From Hirundichthys speculiger (Eukaryota > Chordata > Actinopteri > Beloniformes > Exocoetidae), in the NCBI GenBank assembly GCA_018398805.1, contig JAGFBZ010000946.1, positions 174,648 to 238,647 on the forward strand: 64,000 nucleotides of DNA, given 5' to 3'. The notes below the pieces were generated by a model. That model made no database searches, had not been told where the DNA came from, and was given only the letters and a program-made list of their open reading frames with translations. Each line of letters opens with the position of its first letter. The first letter of the stretch is position 1. Both the position numbers and the translations under genes were made by a program. Shown here piece by piece: positions 13,690 through 25,019 of this stretch.

Positions 13690-14662
13690 TCTCTGGCAGC
13701 ACAATTAACAAACTGTAAATCCAGTCAGGTGGGAAGATGCAGTGACACGATTGAAGTCACCTGAGATCATTATAGATGCATCTGGGTGTTTGGTCGGACA
13801 TCCATGTAGTCTGTCACATGGACCTTCATCCGTGTCACTGGGTGGATGTGAACAGGTGTTGTTGTAAAATGACTGAAGTCTGCTGGTAGATAGTTTGGTT
13901 GCCAATAATTCAACATCTGGACAACACATCTGCTCCTGGACAGGTCCATGTGCAGGGTTCCTCCATCTCTGGTTCTGTAATGAAGCCAGTCCTTCTCCTT
14001 TCTTCTAGACATCAGCTTTATCATCTCTGTCTGAGCGTCTGAGGGTGAATCCAGGTAAATCCATGATGAGATGTTTGATTCAACCAGGTTTTAGTGAAAC
14101 ACATAAGGCTGCACTCATACTCCACTTCCTGACTCTTCACCAGTATCTCCAGTTCATCACTCTCGTTGGTTAGGGAGTTGACATTTCCCATGATGACTGG
14201 CGGCAGAAAGGGCTTGTATCTCCATTTCCTGGCTTTCATCTTTGCACCAACATGGCAACCATGAAGACTCATTTTAATCTCAGCTGAAACAGGATGATCT
14301 ACTCCAGATTTACCCCGTTTCAATGAAAGAAGCTCTTCTCTTGAATAAACTCTTCTCTCCACAGGAATATCCATCAGTAGTTGATAAATAACTGACAAAA
14401 AAATAGATGAGCTATAGAGGCAAGCTGCCAGCTTCAGCCAGAACATTCTGGATCTACAAACTGGAAGGTCAGATGAGGGCAAAGTACTGAAAAACAAGCG
14501 TGTCGCGGCCTCGTCTGCCAACTCTTTGTCTCTGGAAACCCTCCCCACGTCATCTGTGTCTGCATTTCCAATTGTTTTGACAGTGCAGTTGTCTCTGTGC
14601 ATGTAGAAACTGCGCTTGCAGCACCGGTAAGGCTGTCGGAGTGACGGGGAAAATGTCTTCAT
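13690..14662 (-). pseudogene. L2-type LINE 5' region: apurinic endonuclease domain, frameshifted
   Basis: On the reverse strand, 14662-14021 encodes a basic N-terminal region (VYSREELLSLKRGKSG, MKARKWRYKPFLPPVIMGNV) and the endonuclease start (MGNVNSLTNESDELE, CSLMCFTKTWLNQTS). The frame then shifts. Parts of the same domain continue in two further frames: PDVELLATKL, then LPADFSHFTTTPVHIHPV, then the motif SGDFN near 13770. At least two frameshifts therefore separate these pieces, and the copy is dead. The reverse transcriptase part is missing here. The phrases match fish L2-type LINE ORFs. Confidence 0.8.
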
Positions 14663-14762
14663 CCGTTAGGCTTCAGGTTCTGAATTTGAACCCCAAGAAA
14701 TGAGTGAGTGGTCGTCTTTTAAGGAGGTTTATTTTCCACAAAAACAAAAACCCAAACAGCCA

Positions 14763-14905
14763 CCACTGGTAGAGCGGTCGTCCACAGACTGGACTGTCCG
14801 TGGTCGAGTACAAAGCCCTGCCTCGTGCCGAAGGGTCCTTGGGCAAGAAAAAGAGAGCCCCTACATGGTCTCCCAGTGTGCACATTGGCATCTGATCGTA
14901 GAGAC
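14763..14905 (+). repeat. tRNA-related SINE-like fragment
   Basis: Reads GGTAGAGCGGTCGTCCAC, then GTGGTCGAGTACAAAGCC, then GCCTCGTGCCGAAGGGTCC and TTGGGCAAGA. This is the order seen in a common fish repeat with tRNA-like internal promoter boxes. The B-box position (GGTCGAGTAC) is decayed. No clear tail or target duplication was found. Confidence 0.5.
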
Positions 14906-14990
14906 ATATAATATCTAGACTGTACGAGTGTAAAAGCCTGCTTGAGAAGACGCTGTTAAGATCTGTGAACAAGGCGAGAAGACTCTGTAT

Positions 14991-15724
14991 ACCAGTAAGC
15001 GTCTACATTTACATGTCTTTTCAAGCTGCAGTCCACTAAGCTGACTCAGCTTCCATAAATCACCTCGTAAAAGCGCCAGCGACTGCATAATTTGTCGGAT
15101 TTAATCTACTGTTCCAGTGTGCGTAGCTGTGAAGATTATGAACTGTACCCACAAGATGCCTTAATCAATCCCATGAAAACCAGTCCGCTGTTCCATTGAG
15201 CAATGAAAATAACAGAAAAACAAACGAAACGGCTCGTTTCATTTGAAAACAAGTTATTTTTGTTCCGAATAGATTATGACCATAATGGTGACACATCCTG
15301 TGGTCATTTGGGTTACTCTCTTTGAGAAAGTTGGACTCAAATCAAGCAAACAAAACTAAAGAGGCTGCTATAATTGAGCTGAAAATGTTCCGATGCATTA
15401 TTAAAACCTAAAAAAGGAGTCCAGGAAGAAGTAAGAAGGTCTGCTGAGTTCATCTTGTTGCAGAGTGACGTGGCCATCAGGGTACGAAGAGTGGCAGACG
15501 AAGTGATGCTCCACTCATGCGTGCCGCCTACCTTGCAAGCCTGTGGTGCCGCCATCATATTTAAATCTCGTCATTTAGCAGACACATTTATCCAAAGTGA
15601 CTTACAGTTTGAGGAAAAGCAAGCTACATCGCAGAGGAGCCTTCAGTAAGAGACATTAAACGCTACTACAGAGGGGGAGAGAGCAAAGCGTGAGTAATAG
15701 TACGGTAAAAAGGAAGGGAGTCAA
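14991..15724. other. Intronic spacer with a short dispersed repeat
   Basis: The stretch 15566-15650 (CGTCATTTAGCAGACACATT, then TATCCAAAGTGACTTACAG) is a decayed copy of a repeat very common in fish genomes. The rest is unremarkable. Confidence 0.5.
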
Positions 15725-17023
15725 CCCATTAGGCGCCGGAGTTTTTTCAAGAGAATATACAATTTTGATATCAAGATTTCAAAAGGCTCTAACTTGAAAC
15801 CAGTTTGAGATAAAGGTATACTGTCAATGAGAAAATTGTTCAGTATGAGTCAACGTCTGTGATGGGAGTGAAATTATTCATATAATTAGCATATTATCAT
15901 GTCACAAGGTGCCATATTGGAAAATGTTCAATTTTGATATCAAGGTTTCAAAAGGCTATTTTAAAGTGGTTTGAGATAAAGGCATACTGTAAATGAGAAA
16001 TATCTTCAGTATGAACCAAAATTTGGAATGGAAGTAGATTTGTCATCTAATTTGATTATTGTGACATCACCTGCCCAAACCTGCCCGGTAGTCCTCAATT
16101 TCAGATTTTTCCTCAAACCCCATGCACAATGAAAGCTTTCATTTCAGGAACAATCACATCATAAAGTCATGAAATCTGGAGTTTGGTTTCAATATTTACC
16201 TTTCAAAGAACTGGTGGCCTTTTCTGAGGCCCCAGAATTCATCATTCAGAAAAAGAGAAATGAAATCAATGGGCTCAGAATTTGTCAGATCGTCTCCACA
16301 AGAACCAACAGACTCATCAAAATTTAGGCTCCACTTTCAATACTCTTCCTCTTCTCTCAAGAACTCTCAGCCGCCATCATCATCATCATCATCATCATCA
16401 CCGTGATTTCCGGTGGGCCATTAGCGGTGTTTTCCCGCAGCTTCTCCCGCGTTGCGAGGACAACCGCAGTTGTTTTAATCCCTGCTACATTTTTCCATAT
16501 TTGCGGTGTTATGTGCCCCCCTGACACCTCCATCTGCTTGGCGATCGCGGAATGTTTCCACCGCGGCCGCGCTGAGGTGAAGCAGTCGAAATGCTTTGTG
16601 CTGATTGTGGACTATGACGCAAGGACTCGCCGTCACTACTGATGTCAGTTTCTGCTTCACTGGACAACTGCATGTCTTCCTCCTCTGAATCAGAGTTAGT
16701 CAGAACCTGACAAAGTACTGCGTGGACGGTAAACCGACGTCTTGACATCGTGAGTAAATGAAAAAACACTCTTTCGCTCTGCTCTGCTCTCGCTACGCTC
16801 AGCATTTCTACCACTGCTGCCGTCTCTGTGCTGGAGGGTGTTTTACAAACTTATTTTATGCTAAAACTTTGAATAGCGCCACCACCAAAAATAGTTCCCA
16901 GATTACAGGCGCACATCTCCTGGTGAAAAGTAGTAACAAGATTCGCCATCACATTTATAGATACAGCCTGTAATAGTCAGCAATGCTGCTTGTTGCAATA
17001 TTGCAACTTTGGCGCTTAAAGGG
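15725..17023 (-). mobile_element. Internally deleted piggyBac-like element
   Basis: The termini are CCCATTAGGCGCC at 15725 and GGCGCTTAAAGGG ending at 17023, inverted with few mismatches. The right flank is the intact target TTAA (17024-17027); the left is TCAA, a one-base change. CCC...GGG ends plus TTAA are the hallmark of piggyBac. A reverse-strand ORF near the right end encodes the acidic transposase N-terminus. Most of the transposase is gone. The interior contains a ~110 bp direct repeat (about 15770-15880 and 15930-16040) and a (CAT)n tract at about 16375-16402. Confidence 0.78.
16509..16814 (-). pseudogene. piggyBac transposase N-terminal remnant
   Basis: The informative part starts at the internal Met of MSRRRFTVHAVLCQVL and continues with an acidic, Ser-rich stretch (NSDSEEEDMQLSSEAETD, SSDGE). 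This is the usual start of fish piggyBac-type transposases. No downstream DDE core is found. The residues before the internal Met are probably not part of the original protein. It lies 210 nt inside the right terminus, consistent with transcription from that end. Confidence 0.6.
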
Positions 17024-17196
17024 TTAAGAGTCGGAAAGAGAAAGGTGTACAGGTAAAGGTGAAGAGCAACTAGACAAAATGGTATTCAGAGTAGAGGAGA
17101 GGAAGGAGAAGTGCAGGTGGACATGTTGTGGCTGGAGGTACTCGAGGATCACATGGGTTTTCAAGATCTTCTTCTCTGGCGGCCCTTGGTTGGCCG

Positions 17197-18346
17197 TAGG
17201 GCTGGGCGATATGGCCTAAAAAAAAAATCTCCGATTTTTTCAGAAAAAATCCCGATTTACGATTTAAATCGATTTTTTTCACCCCCTACCTAAAATCAAT
17301 TTGTAGATGACAAAGAAATTGTTCAAAACAAGTTTCAGTTTTATTTTGTTTAAATTTTCCCTTCTGGAGTTTCAGTTACATAAACAAGCCACAAAAAAAA
17401 GAGATGGCAAGCCCTGCCTGCCATTGTGAACAGTGACAATGTAACTTTTCAGTAATCTAGTTTCGAAATGACACAAAAAATAAGACCCCCTTTTTTGAGG
17501 TTGACAAAATAAAGTGCAAACAAAACTCTCAGTTACCTGAACATGTTTTGCATAATAAGGAGGTGCTTGTGTGGTAAACAAAAAGTATTTGGGCACTATT
17601 TTGATTCCCTGAATCATGTTAACTTAACTTAAACATCTGCATCAAATAAAATTAAAAATTTAATTTTAGGCTTCCATTGTAATTTACGAGGCAAGGCAAC
17701 GTCAGAAAAATATTTGCAGCCTGGTAGCACGTACCTGGGATCCAAAACTTTGAGCAGGTGAACCCCGGCTTTTCCACGGTGTATATGGGCACCATATCTC
17801 TTGCAATATACATCGCGACTGCATCCGTGACAGCTTTCCACCGGGCTCCTTTCATATCATACGGGATACAGTTTGTCAACGTTTCCAAGACGGTAGGTAG
17901 TTTTCTGGTGGCGGTGCTTGGGCTGCCGCGGTCGTTTTTTTCGTAGGAAGCAACACCTCTCCAACTCGGCAGCATGCTTCTGTTTAAGGTGCTGCAGTAA
18001 ATTGCTAGTACTGCTACCTTTGGTAGCAACAGCCTTTAAACACTTTGCAGCGAGGTGCTGTTTGTTCTGTGTCTGACGCCACGAACCCGAACCAATTCCA
18101 AATAACCGAGGATACGTTTCTTTTCTTCGGTGTAAGATCAGCACTGCTTGCTTGTTTGTGTACCTAGCGCGGGTGGGGAGGGGGGCGCGCGAGGGGGGCG
18201 CAGACTCCGCGCTCTCTGACCTACGGGAGCCCAGCAGGCAGGCGCTGGTGGCGGATGTTAATGAGAAAATCGATTTTCATTAAAACAAATCGACATTAAG
18301 TACAAATTCGAATTAATCGATTAAATCGATTTATCGCCCAGCCCTA
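17197..18346 (-). mobile_element. hAT element with perfect 8 bp target duplication and decayed transposase
   Basis: The termini TAGGGCTGGGCGATA and TATCGCCCAGCCCTA are perfect inverted partners. Both sides are flanked by GTTGGCCG (17189-17196 and 18347-18354). On the reverse strand there is a BED-finger-like start and, after it, the segment that follows the finger in ZBED-type hAT transposases. The catalytic core is missing, so the copy is an internal-deletion derivative. Confidence 0.92.
17640..18144 (-). pseudogene. hAT transposase N-terminal pieces, frameshifted
   Basis: Frame 1 (18144-17857) has KCLKAVATKG followed by TSNLLQHLKQKHAAE, the BED zinc finger of hAT transposases. Frame 2 (about 17960-17770) continues with WKAVTDAVAMYIARDMVPIY and TVEKPGF. 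Frame 3 (about 17775-17690) completes the conserved phrase with LLKVLDPRYVLPGCKYFSD. Together these represent the first ~150 residues of a ZBED-type transposase, split by two frameshifts and followed by deletion of the RNase-H-like core. Not functional. Confidence 0.82.
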
Positions 18347-19241
18347 GTTGGCCGTTCCACCTTTATGGAACTAAGGGACAAAATAGTCCAGATTCCTGTG
18401 TGCGAGGTGGCGGTGCTGCTGGGCGATGATCTGAGGACAGTAGCGGTCGAGAGGCATTCATACCTGTAAGCCTCAATGAGAGTGTTGAGATCGGTCCGTA
18501 GGCAGCACTAGTGACATAGATGTAATAGGGCCATCTGGAGGTAGCAGAGACGCTTGTTTGTTTCGGACAAAAACCCAAACATGTCCAACACCTGGAAACG
18601 CCACCCAGAACTGCAACAAATGAAATGAACGGGCTTGGCGAGCTAATCCTACTCGTTCCTTTGAAAGATTAGGCCGTTCAGATCAGTTAGTTAACATGTG
18701 ACCTTTTAGGCTGATTGAAAACCAGAGACGCCGCTGCGCTACGAACCATCTGGAGCAGCTTTGTTGCACAAGCCTCGTGGCCTGTTGGCGAGGGCGTTAC
18801 GGTAGTCGAGGTAGCCACGGGCTGCACCAAGAGTTAGGGTTAGGGTTAGGTGTTGCTTCAGTTACTCAGGCAGAGGTTCAGCAACAGTACATGCCCAGAA
18901 ATGAGGTCAGCCGATATACAGAACAAACCGTTTTTCCCCATTGACAGATTTATTATCTTTCTCCCCTGATGGCCCGGGTATAAACCAAGATGACAATGTC
19001 AGGACTTATCAGGTTCAAACTGTGAAAGAGCAGTTCAAAAAGCACGAGACATCATTTTCACACGTGGACTGGCCACCAGCTCAGTTCCAGTCAGAAGCTT
19101 AGGGAAGCTCTGGAGACGACTTAGTGCAACGATCCAACTATTCCATCTTCAGTGCAATGTCTTGGTCAGAGATTAATGTAACTTTGGACAAAAATATAAG
19201 TGTTGCCACTGCATAAACCTATTGAAATGCTGTGAATACAT
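18347..19241. other. Intronic spacer with a short telomere-like tract
   Basis: Contains TTAGGGTTAGGGTTAGG at 18834-18850. No coding domain or transposon ends were recognised. Confidence 0.45.
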
Positions 19242-19557
19242 TAGGGCTGTAGCGATACACTAATGTCATGATACGATACGATAGGATATGATACGATATT
19301 CGGCTCACGGTACGATATATGTCGATATTCATCTTAGAGTACATTTACATCATTTTCCAAAAGATTTTGAAGGGACAAAGTGATTTTGGTGACATCTTGT
19401 GAGTGTTCCAATGACTTTGTTTGAATTAATTGAACTGAAAGCATCAATTACACATTATATGGCTGACATTCAGCTTGCAAATGCTGGACAAAATGAATAA
19501 AAGATTTGTTGAGAAAAATAGTTTCATTTATTTAAACAGTGCAAATTGTTGCTTGTT
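19242..19557 (+). mobile_element. 5' half of a hAT-type element (family J), fused to a pogo-like element
   Basis: Begins TAGGGCTGTAGCGATACAC with subterminal ATGATACGATACGATA words. It matches 21907-22257 over its first ~220 bp and has no right terminus. The sequence switches at about 19557 into the interior of the CAGTGATCCCTC family. Confidence 0.7.
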
Positions 19558-20164
19558 GCAACATCACAGGATGTTGTGCGCATTCTCTCACAGCGAAGAA
19601 ATGTTGTGAGCCAGCCTGGCCCCTTTAAAAAGGTGGCCTTATGGGTAATGGTGTGGCCTTATGGGTAATGTAGTGTGTGTGTCGTGGGACGGCAGAACGA
19701 AAACGGGGTTAGATGAAAAGTGTAGTGAGCATCAACAGCAGCCCAGCGTGTATAGATTTACATTCTCTGTTAACCGACAGGAGCCCAACAATACAACCAG
19801 TGTGATGTTACAAGTTCCTGCAGTGCCAGAATAAAGTGCTCATTCCATGCAGAGAAAACCAGACTTTTTCTTTTGTTGTTGTTAGCGTGTTAGCCGCTAA
19901 TTACGAGCCAAAAATAGCACAATACCAGTGGTTTGTTTACTACGTTCAGAGACCAGAGGCTGTGAAGGTAACAGAAAGACCACAGTTGAGCCTTTATCTT
20001 GTTTTGCTGCAGTGCCTCGCTACTTTTTTGCATTTTTTAAACATATTTTAAACATATTTTAAACATATTATTTAGGGTCGGGGGGCTCCGGCTCCAGTTC
20101 GTGGATTTTGATTGTCGCGGGGGTTCGCCAGTCCCCATTAACCATGAAAAATAAGGGATCACTG
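19558..20164 (+). mobile_element. Pogo/Tc1-type element (family K), left end missing
   Basis: Aligns with 30140-30744, including CCTTATGGGTAATGTAGTG, CGTGGGACGGCAGAA and the right terminus AAGGGATCACTG at 20164 followed by TA. The first ~100 bp, with the left terminus, are replaced by the family J fragment. Confidence 0.75.
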
Positions 20165-21194
20165 TATATTCAAACGTTCTCGCACTCATCAGTGCAAACT
20201 CCCACCGGTGTGAACAGTTAGGAGCTTTTCTACTTCTACAGGACTTCCAAGGACACTAAGAAAACTCATGTAATGTGAGATATTTGCAGTTGAAGCAGGA
20301 TTTTGTTGAGCAGTTTGCATAATTTGTTGGAAATGGAGGAATCGTTCAAAACAGTCTGAGATTCAGCTCTTCTGGTCATTTTGCTCTTTTTCCAGTGCAA
20401 TAAATAAAAACCCCGCAGAGGAAGATTCAGTATTAAAATTATGAGCACCCCCCGCCAATAAGATCTCCACCATTAATCCCGACTGCTCTGCTGTGAAATA
20501 AATATGATGGTGGTGAAACCCATTGTCACACAGCGAGGGAGGGAGAGACAGAGTCCTCAGGCGTCACACGTTTTTAATGAACCTCTCTGGCCAGTCCTGC
20601 TAATGTGGGTCTAATGTGATCCACAGCCCTCCGTTACAGCTCCGGGAGGGCCATCAGTCAGGTTTCAGCTCACTGCAGAGGAAACTGTCACTGCCGGCAC
20701 TCAGTGTGCATAAACCAACCTGCCGAGATGGTCCGGGTGCCACCGTTAGCATGCAGGGGCCAGATCTGTTCTTCCACAAGCCCGTGAAAAGAAGGATATG
20801 TAGACATTTCACGCTAATATTTCAGCTCCTCCCGATTCCTGAGGAGCGTTTTTGTGGGCTAATCTGTAGCACTCCTTCACAGCTGGAGAAAGCCATCCTT
20901 TAGAGGTGTCATTGAGCGAAAATTCCTTGATGAGAATGTCAGCGTTTTTTGTAATTCAAGTGGTCTTTGAAAAAAAAAAACTGCTAGATCTTCATGTAGA
21001 TGTCTTTGGGGTAGCGACTAACATGCTGACCAGTGATCTCGTCCTCTAACCATCTCATCTCATTGTTTCTGCGTCCATCTGTTTATATTGTCACCTCTGT
21101 AGTTTATGTACTAACAATGAACCAGTCAGAATAGAAATGCTGGAATTCTTAGTGGTAAAGTTAATGGATAATAATTATTTATGCATTTTGTCTA
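20165..21194. other. Element-poor intron segment
   Basis: No transposon ends were recognised between about 20165 and 21190. The stretch 20440-20900 has balanced composition and few low-complexity tracts, and is a candidate for intronic regulatory sequence. Confidence 0.35.
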
Positions 21195-21570
21195 GTGTAG
21201 TGTCGCCAGGATGTGCTCTCCTCTCTCTGTCCTCCATCCTCTCTCTGTCCTATATCCCTTCTCCTTTTCTTTCTTCACCCAGCTGGCCTTCAGCAGGAAG
21301 GTCCCCCCATATGATCCAGGTCCTGCTCAAGGTTTCTTCCTCTTAAAGTGGAGTTTTTTCTTGCCACTGTTTGGCTTTAAGGTTTTTTTTCTCCCGCTGT
21401 TGGACTTTTTTTAACTACCCATTTTCTTTGATTAGGATTTAATATTATAATCTTGGTTAATGATATTTGCTTGAGGGTCATGCTCTGGGTCTCTGAAAGG
21501 GCCTAGAGACAATTTGCATGGTAATAGACGCTATACAAATAAAATTGAGATGAATTGAATTGAATCTAGA
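21195..21570 (+). repeat. Non-LTR retroposon 3' end with (TTGAA)n tail (family Q)
   Basis: Shares with the reverse copy at 30777-31360 the series CAAGGTTTCTTCCTCTTAAA, GTGGAGTTTTTTCTTGCCA, GGGTCTCTGAAAGG, GACGCTATACAAATAAAATTG and a tail of TTGAA units. The tail and poly-pyrimidine body indicate a LINE- or SINE-type retroposon widespread in fish. No ORF remains. Confidence 0.7.
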
Positions 21571-21906
21571 CTTCATCTAGTTACGGCTCTTTTTTCAGAC
21601 CAGCTGGAAATCAGAATAAAGATGAACCACGTACAGCTAATGGCAGCAGCTGTTTGGAGCATGAATGGGATGAATTCAAGATTTTAACTCAGAAGAGGGC
21701 GTTTTTAAATTTCACAGTCTCTCACAGCCAACTGGGAAAGCGAAAGACGTTGGATTATCCTGAAATTAGCCAACCTGATTTCACAGAAATACACAGGATG
21801 ATCTGCAACCCCGTTATTTTGTAATATGCTGTAGCTGTGATCATTGGCATGACATTTTGTCATTTTTTGCACCCAGATTCCATTGTTTTGGTTAAAAGGT
21901 TGCATG

Positions 21907-22257
21907 TAGGGCTGTAGCGATACACTAATCTCACAATACGACACCTATACACGATATTCGGCTCACGATACAATATATATCAATATTCATCTTAAGATAC
22001 ATTTACATCATTTTCTGAAAGATTTTAACAGGACAAATGATTTTGGTGACATCTTGTGAGTGTTCCAATGACTTTGTTTGAATTAATTGAACTGAAAGCA
22101 TCAATTACACATATGGCTGACACGGGTGCAAATGTGCGGGACACGGGGGTTTTGAAGGGAGCTTAGAATATCGATACCCGCGGCTGAAAAATCGATACTC
22201 TCTAAGAAAATAAAATATCAATATATATCGCAGAATCGATAAAATCGCTCAGCTCTA
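21907..22257 (+). mobile_element. hAT-type element (family J), both ends present
   Basis: Starts TAGGGCTGTAGCGATACACT and ends GATAAAATCGCTCAGCTCTA, imperfect inverted partners. It has no ORF. The flanking 8-mers no longer match. Confidence 0.7.
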
Positions 22258-23383
22258 CACAGCAGAGCTGTTTTACTATGATCGTGACTCAGAAACTGCC
22301 TCCGGCCTCCGCCTCCCACTGCTCCCTGATCACTCTGCTGTTATCGGTTACTGCCAATCACCTGCCACCTGAGGACCTCCATCACCCACAATCTGCTGTG
22401 CACCTCTTCAAATAGCTGTGAGACGGCCTGAAGACTGGGTAGAGTTGCAGTTTAAGACAAGTTTGAACCTTTCAGAGTCATGAACGGCAAAATATGTCCC
22501 CCTTTTATTAAGATCACAGGACATAGAAAAGTTCACTTTTGGATGCAGGAGGGAATAGTAGCAGAGGAGAAGGAAGGCTACACTTTAAAAGAACTTTTAT
22601 GACCATTTTGTCCTTATATTCAGGGGGTGAAAGCAGATATAAAACTGCTGTAAAGCTTTACTGTAGCATGACAGGGAGGTTGGCTGCAGATTCCCAGCAT
22701 GCTCTGGACCGTGCGTCTGTCAGGTTGCTAGCATGAAGTCAAGACAATTGCTTGTACTCTGCTGTCTTGTTCTTGTTGTCGCTCTGTCTCCACGCAAGTC
22801 GTGCTGCATCTCTGTTCAATTTTTGTGTTTTTTGAGGCTGAAAGCGCACGTACCTCCCCAGTCACTTCCCTAGAAGCGCTTCAAAAGGAAGCTCAGACAA
22901 ACTGTTCTGTGATCATGGCGTCCGTTGACATGCAGGGATATATTTAAAGAGGAGGCCGTTTTACAGTACAGTCAGCAGAACGTAGAAACATCTGTCTACC
23001 AACACAAATACCAGTTTTAACAAAATCGGGAGACGACTAGGCTGTTTATCCAGACACTCAGTTGAATAAAGCTTAGGAGGGTGAGTGGATCTCAGCTCAT
23101 GGTGATCAACAAGTAAACGAATCAAAAATTCCTTGATGACTTGGTATCAGATAAGACCATCAGTCGGGACCAGTCTGACTTCAGTCCCACTGAATATTTT
23201 ACTCTTTTTTTTTCTAATTTTACTTTGAAGTTGGTTTGTTCACTGATTTAACTTATTATTCCTGCAGAATAGTCTGATTTAGAGATAAATGCCAAGTCCT
23301 CCAGTAGGTTTTCTATCCAGTATGAAAGGGGCTTGACATTCAGCGTTCAGTCTGCGGGTGTTAATTTAGCAGTAAATCTGAGT
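22258..23383. other. Intronic spacer without identified genes
   Basis: Unremarkable intron. No transposon ends or coding domains were recognised. Confidence 0.4.
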
Positions 23384-23391
23384 ATGTGATG

Positions 23392-23763
23392 TAGGGGTGA
23401 GTATTGGCAAGGACCTCGCAATACAATATGTATCATGATACTTGGGTCACTGTATGATATTATCACGATATCACGATATATTGCGATATCATACCCAGGT
23501 AATGTCAAAATTAAAAGTAGAGATGAAAAATCAAGTTGCTGTATATGTTCATCAGATGATATTGATCATTCAGAGGACAAATTGAGTCAAAACTATTTGC
23601 TTCAAAACATCCTATTTATTGTTTATTATTAGTGTTTTTCTGCATTTAAGTAACCATTAGTAACCAATAAAAAAAATTGATATTAGGAGCTGAAAAATCA
23701 ATATCATATCAGGTGGCCGAAAATCACGATATATTGCCAAATTGATTTTTTTTCACACCCCTA
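23392..23763 (-). mobile_element. hAT-type non-autonomous element, family A, perfect 8 bp target duplication
   Basis: A 372 bp element with termini TAGGGGTGAGTATTGGCAAG and, at the other end, TTTTTTTCACACCCCTA. It is flanked by ATGTGATG on both sides (23384-23391 and 23764-23771). This is the reference copy that places the family in hAT. Three further copies are in the window. The ORF across it is shared with the other copies only because they are the same repeat. Confidence 0.92.
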
Positions 23764-24004
23764 ATGTGATGTGACTGCCAGTTGCACATTTTGAGATTGA
23801 CGTCTTGCTGCGTTTACATGTGAAGGAAAAACGATTGCATCTCTGAGGGTCTCGGACAGCAACGGATCACCATTTTTCACTGACAGATTTGCTCTTCTTA
23901 TTATTAACGTTGGGAAATCCCTCAAAATCGTAACGAGAACCGGCTCAGTCTGATGCAGCGATTGAAGTGACACTCGGCAAGACCCAGAAAGATGTGGATC
24001 CCAG

Positions 24005-24617
24005 TTAGGGACTTTCTGTGGTGCATCTTTAGGAGTTAGGGTTAGGGTTAGGGTTAACCCTTAACCCCAACCCTAACACTTACCTAATATTGAGAGACCC
24101 CCACAAACTACCTGACCAAGCAGCATGTTGGTTTGTCTGAACAGTAGCGGTGGATATACAGCAAAAAGACTAATTGATAAATATGCACAAATGCATTCAG
24201 AAGAGTTTGATGGCACAATGAAATTCAAAGAAAGTCACATTTAAAGCTATTTAACAGTGCTTCCTTGGGTTCCTCCTTTCCATCTAATGGACAAGACAAT
24301 TGACAAGAATCCACAATACTCGAGTGAAAACGTTGACCTAACCAGCGTTGGTCTCTGCTGCTTCTTCAGTACCTCTGATTCATAACTTCCTCCATCAGTT
24401 TCATTAGACACAATATTTGCTTTCTTCCAGGAATCCTTGCCCAGCTCTTGCCATCTTCCATCCCTGCTGTTGACAAAAATCCCGTCCCGGTTGTACCTCA
24501 CAACAGCGTGTCGTTTCACAGCTCTGTGTGACACGTCAGCAACAACGAAGCTAGCTCACAGAGCGTCTGCAGACGTCACGGCGAAGGCTTGGACTCTGCT
24601 CCTACAGGGTTAACGAC
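24005..24617 (-). repeat. Unclassified repeat with telomere-like head and a conserved ORF (copy 1)
   Basis: Starts around ACTTTCTGTGGTGCATCTTT and TTAGGGTTAGGGTTAGGG, facing CCCTAA-type words. It then matches 28878-29474 over some 430 bp, up to the shared boundary CTACAGGGTTAACGAC where a family A hAT element begins. The reverse strand carries the ORF described next. Family unknown. Confidence 0.7.
24247..24534 (-). CDS. Unrecognised repeat-borne ORF, 95 codons (copy 1)
   Basis: Includes FVNSRDGRWQELGKDSWKKA and NIVSNETDGGSYESEVLKKQ, then RPTLVRSTFS. The copy at 29101-29388 has the same core. I recognise no domain. The start in this copy is a Met in the context MSHRAVKRHAVVRYNRDG; the other copy has a different N-terminal frame, so the true start is unclear. 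Because the whole ~430 bp repeat is conserved at DNA level, the shared ORF is not independent evidence of coding. Confidence 0.25.
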   Translation of the reverse strand: MSHRAVKRHAVVRYNRDGIFVNSRDGRWQELGKDSWKKANIVSNETDGGSYESEVLKKQQRPTLVRSTFSLEYCGFLSIVLSIRWKGGTQGSTVK

Positions 24618-25019
24618 TAGGGGGTGTGAAAAAAAATCGATTTGGCAATATATCAGGATTTTCGGCCGCCCAATATATCGATTTTTCAGCTCCTAATATC
24701 GATTTTTTTTAGGAAAAAATTTACAGTGCTTTACAATGCTGTCAGTATGTTGTAATGGTTACTTAAATGTGCAAAAGCACTAATAATAAACAATAAATAG
24801 GTTGTTTTGAAGCAAATAATTTTGACTCAATTTGTCCTCTGAATGATCAATATCATCTGATGAACATATACAGCAACTTGATTTTTCATCTCTACTTTTA
24901 ATTTTGATATTAACTGGGTAGAATATCTCAATATATCGTGATATTGCGATAATATTGTATTGTGACCAAGTATCATGATACATCTCGTATTGTGAGGTCC
25001 TTGCCAATACTCACCCCTA
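24618..25019 (+). mobile_element. hAT-type element, family A, inside or next to the unclassified repeat
   Basis: Starts TAGGGGGTGTGAAAAAAAAT and ends CAATACTCACCCCTA. The left neighbour (GTTAACGAC) is the same as at 29475, so both copies were probably duplicated together with the adjacent repeat. No matching 8 bp duplication is seen. Confidence 0.8.
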
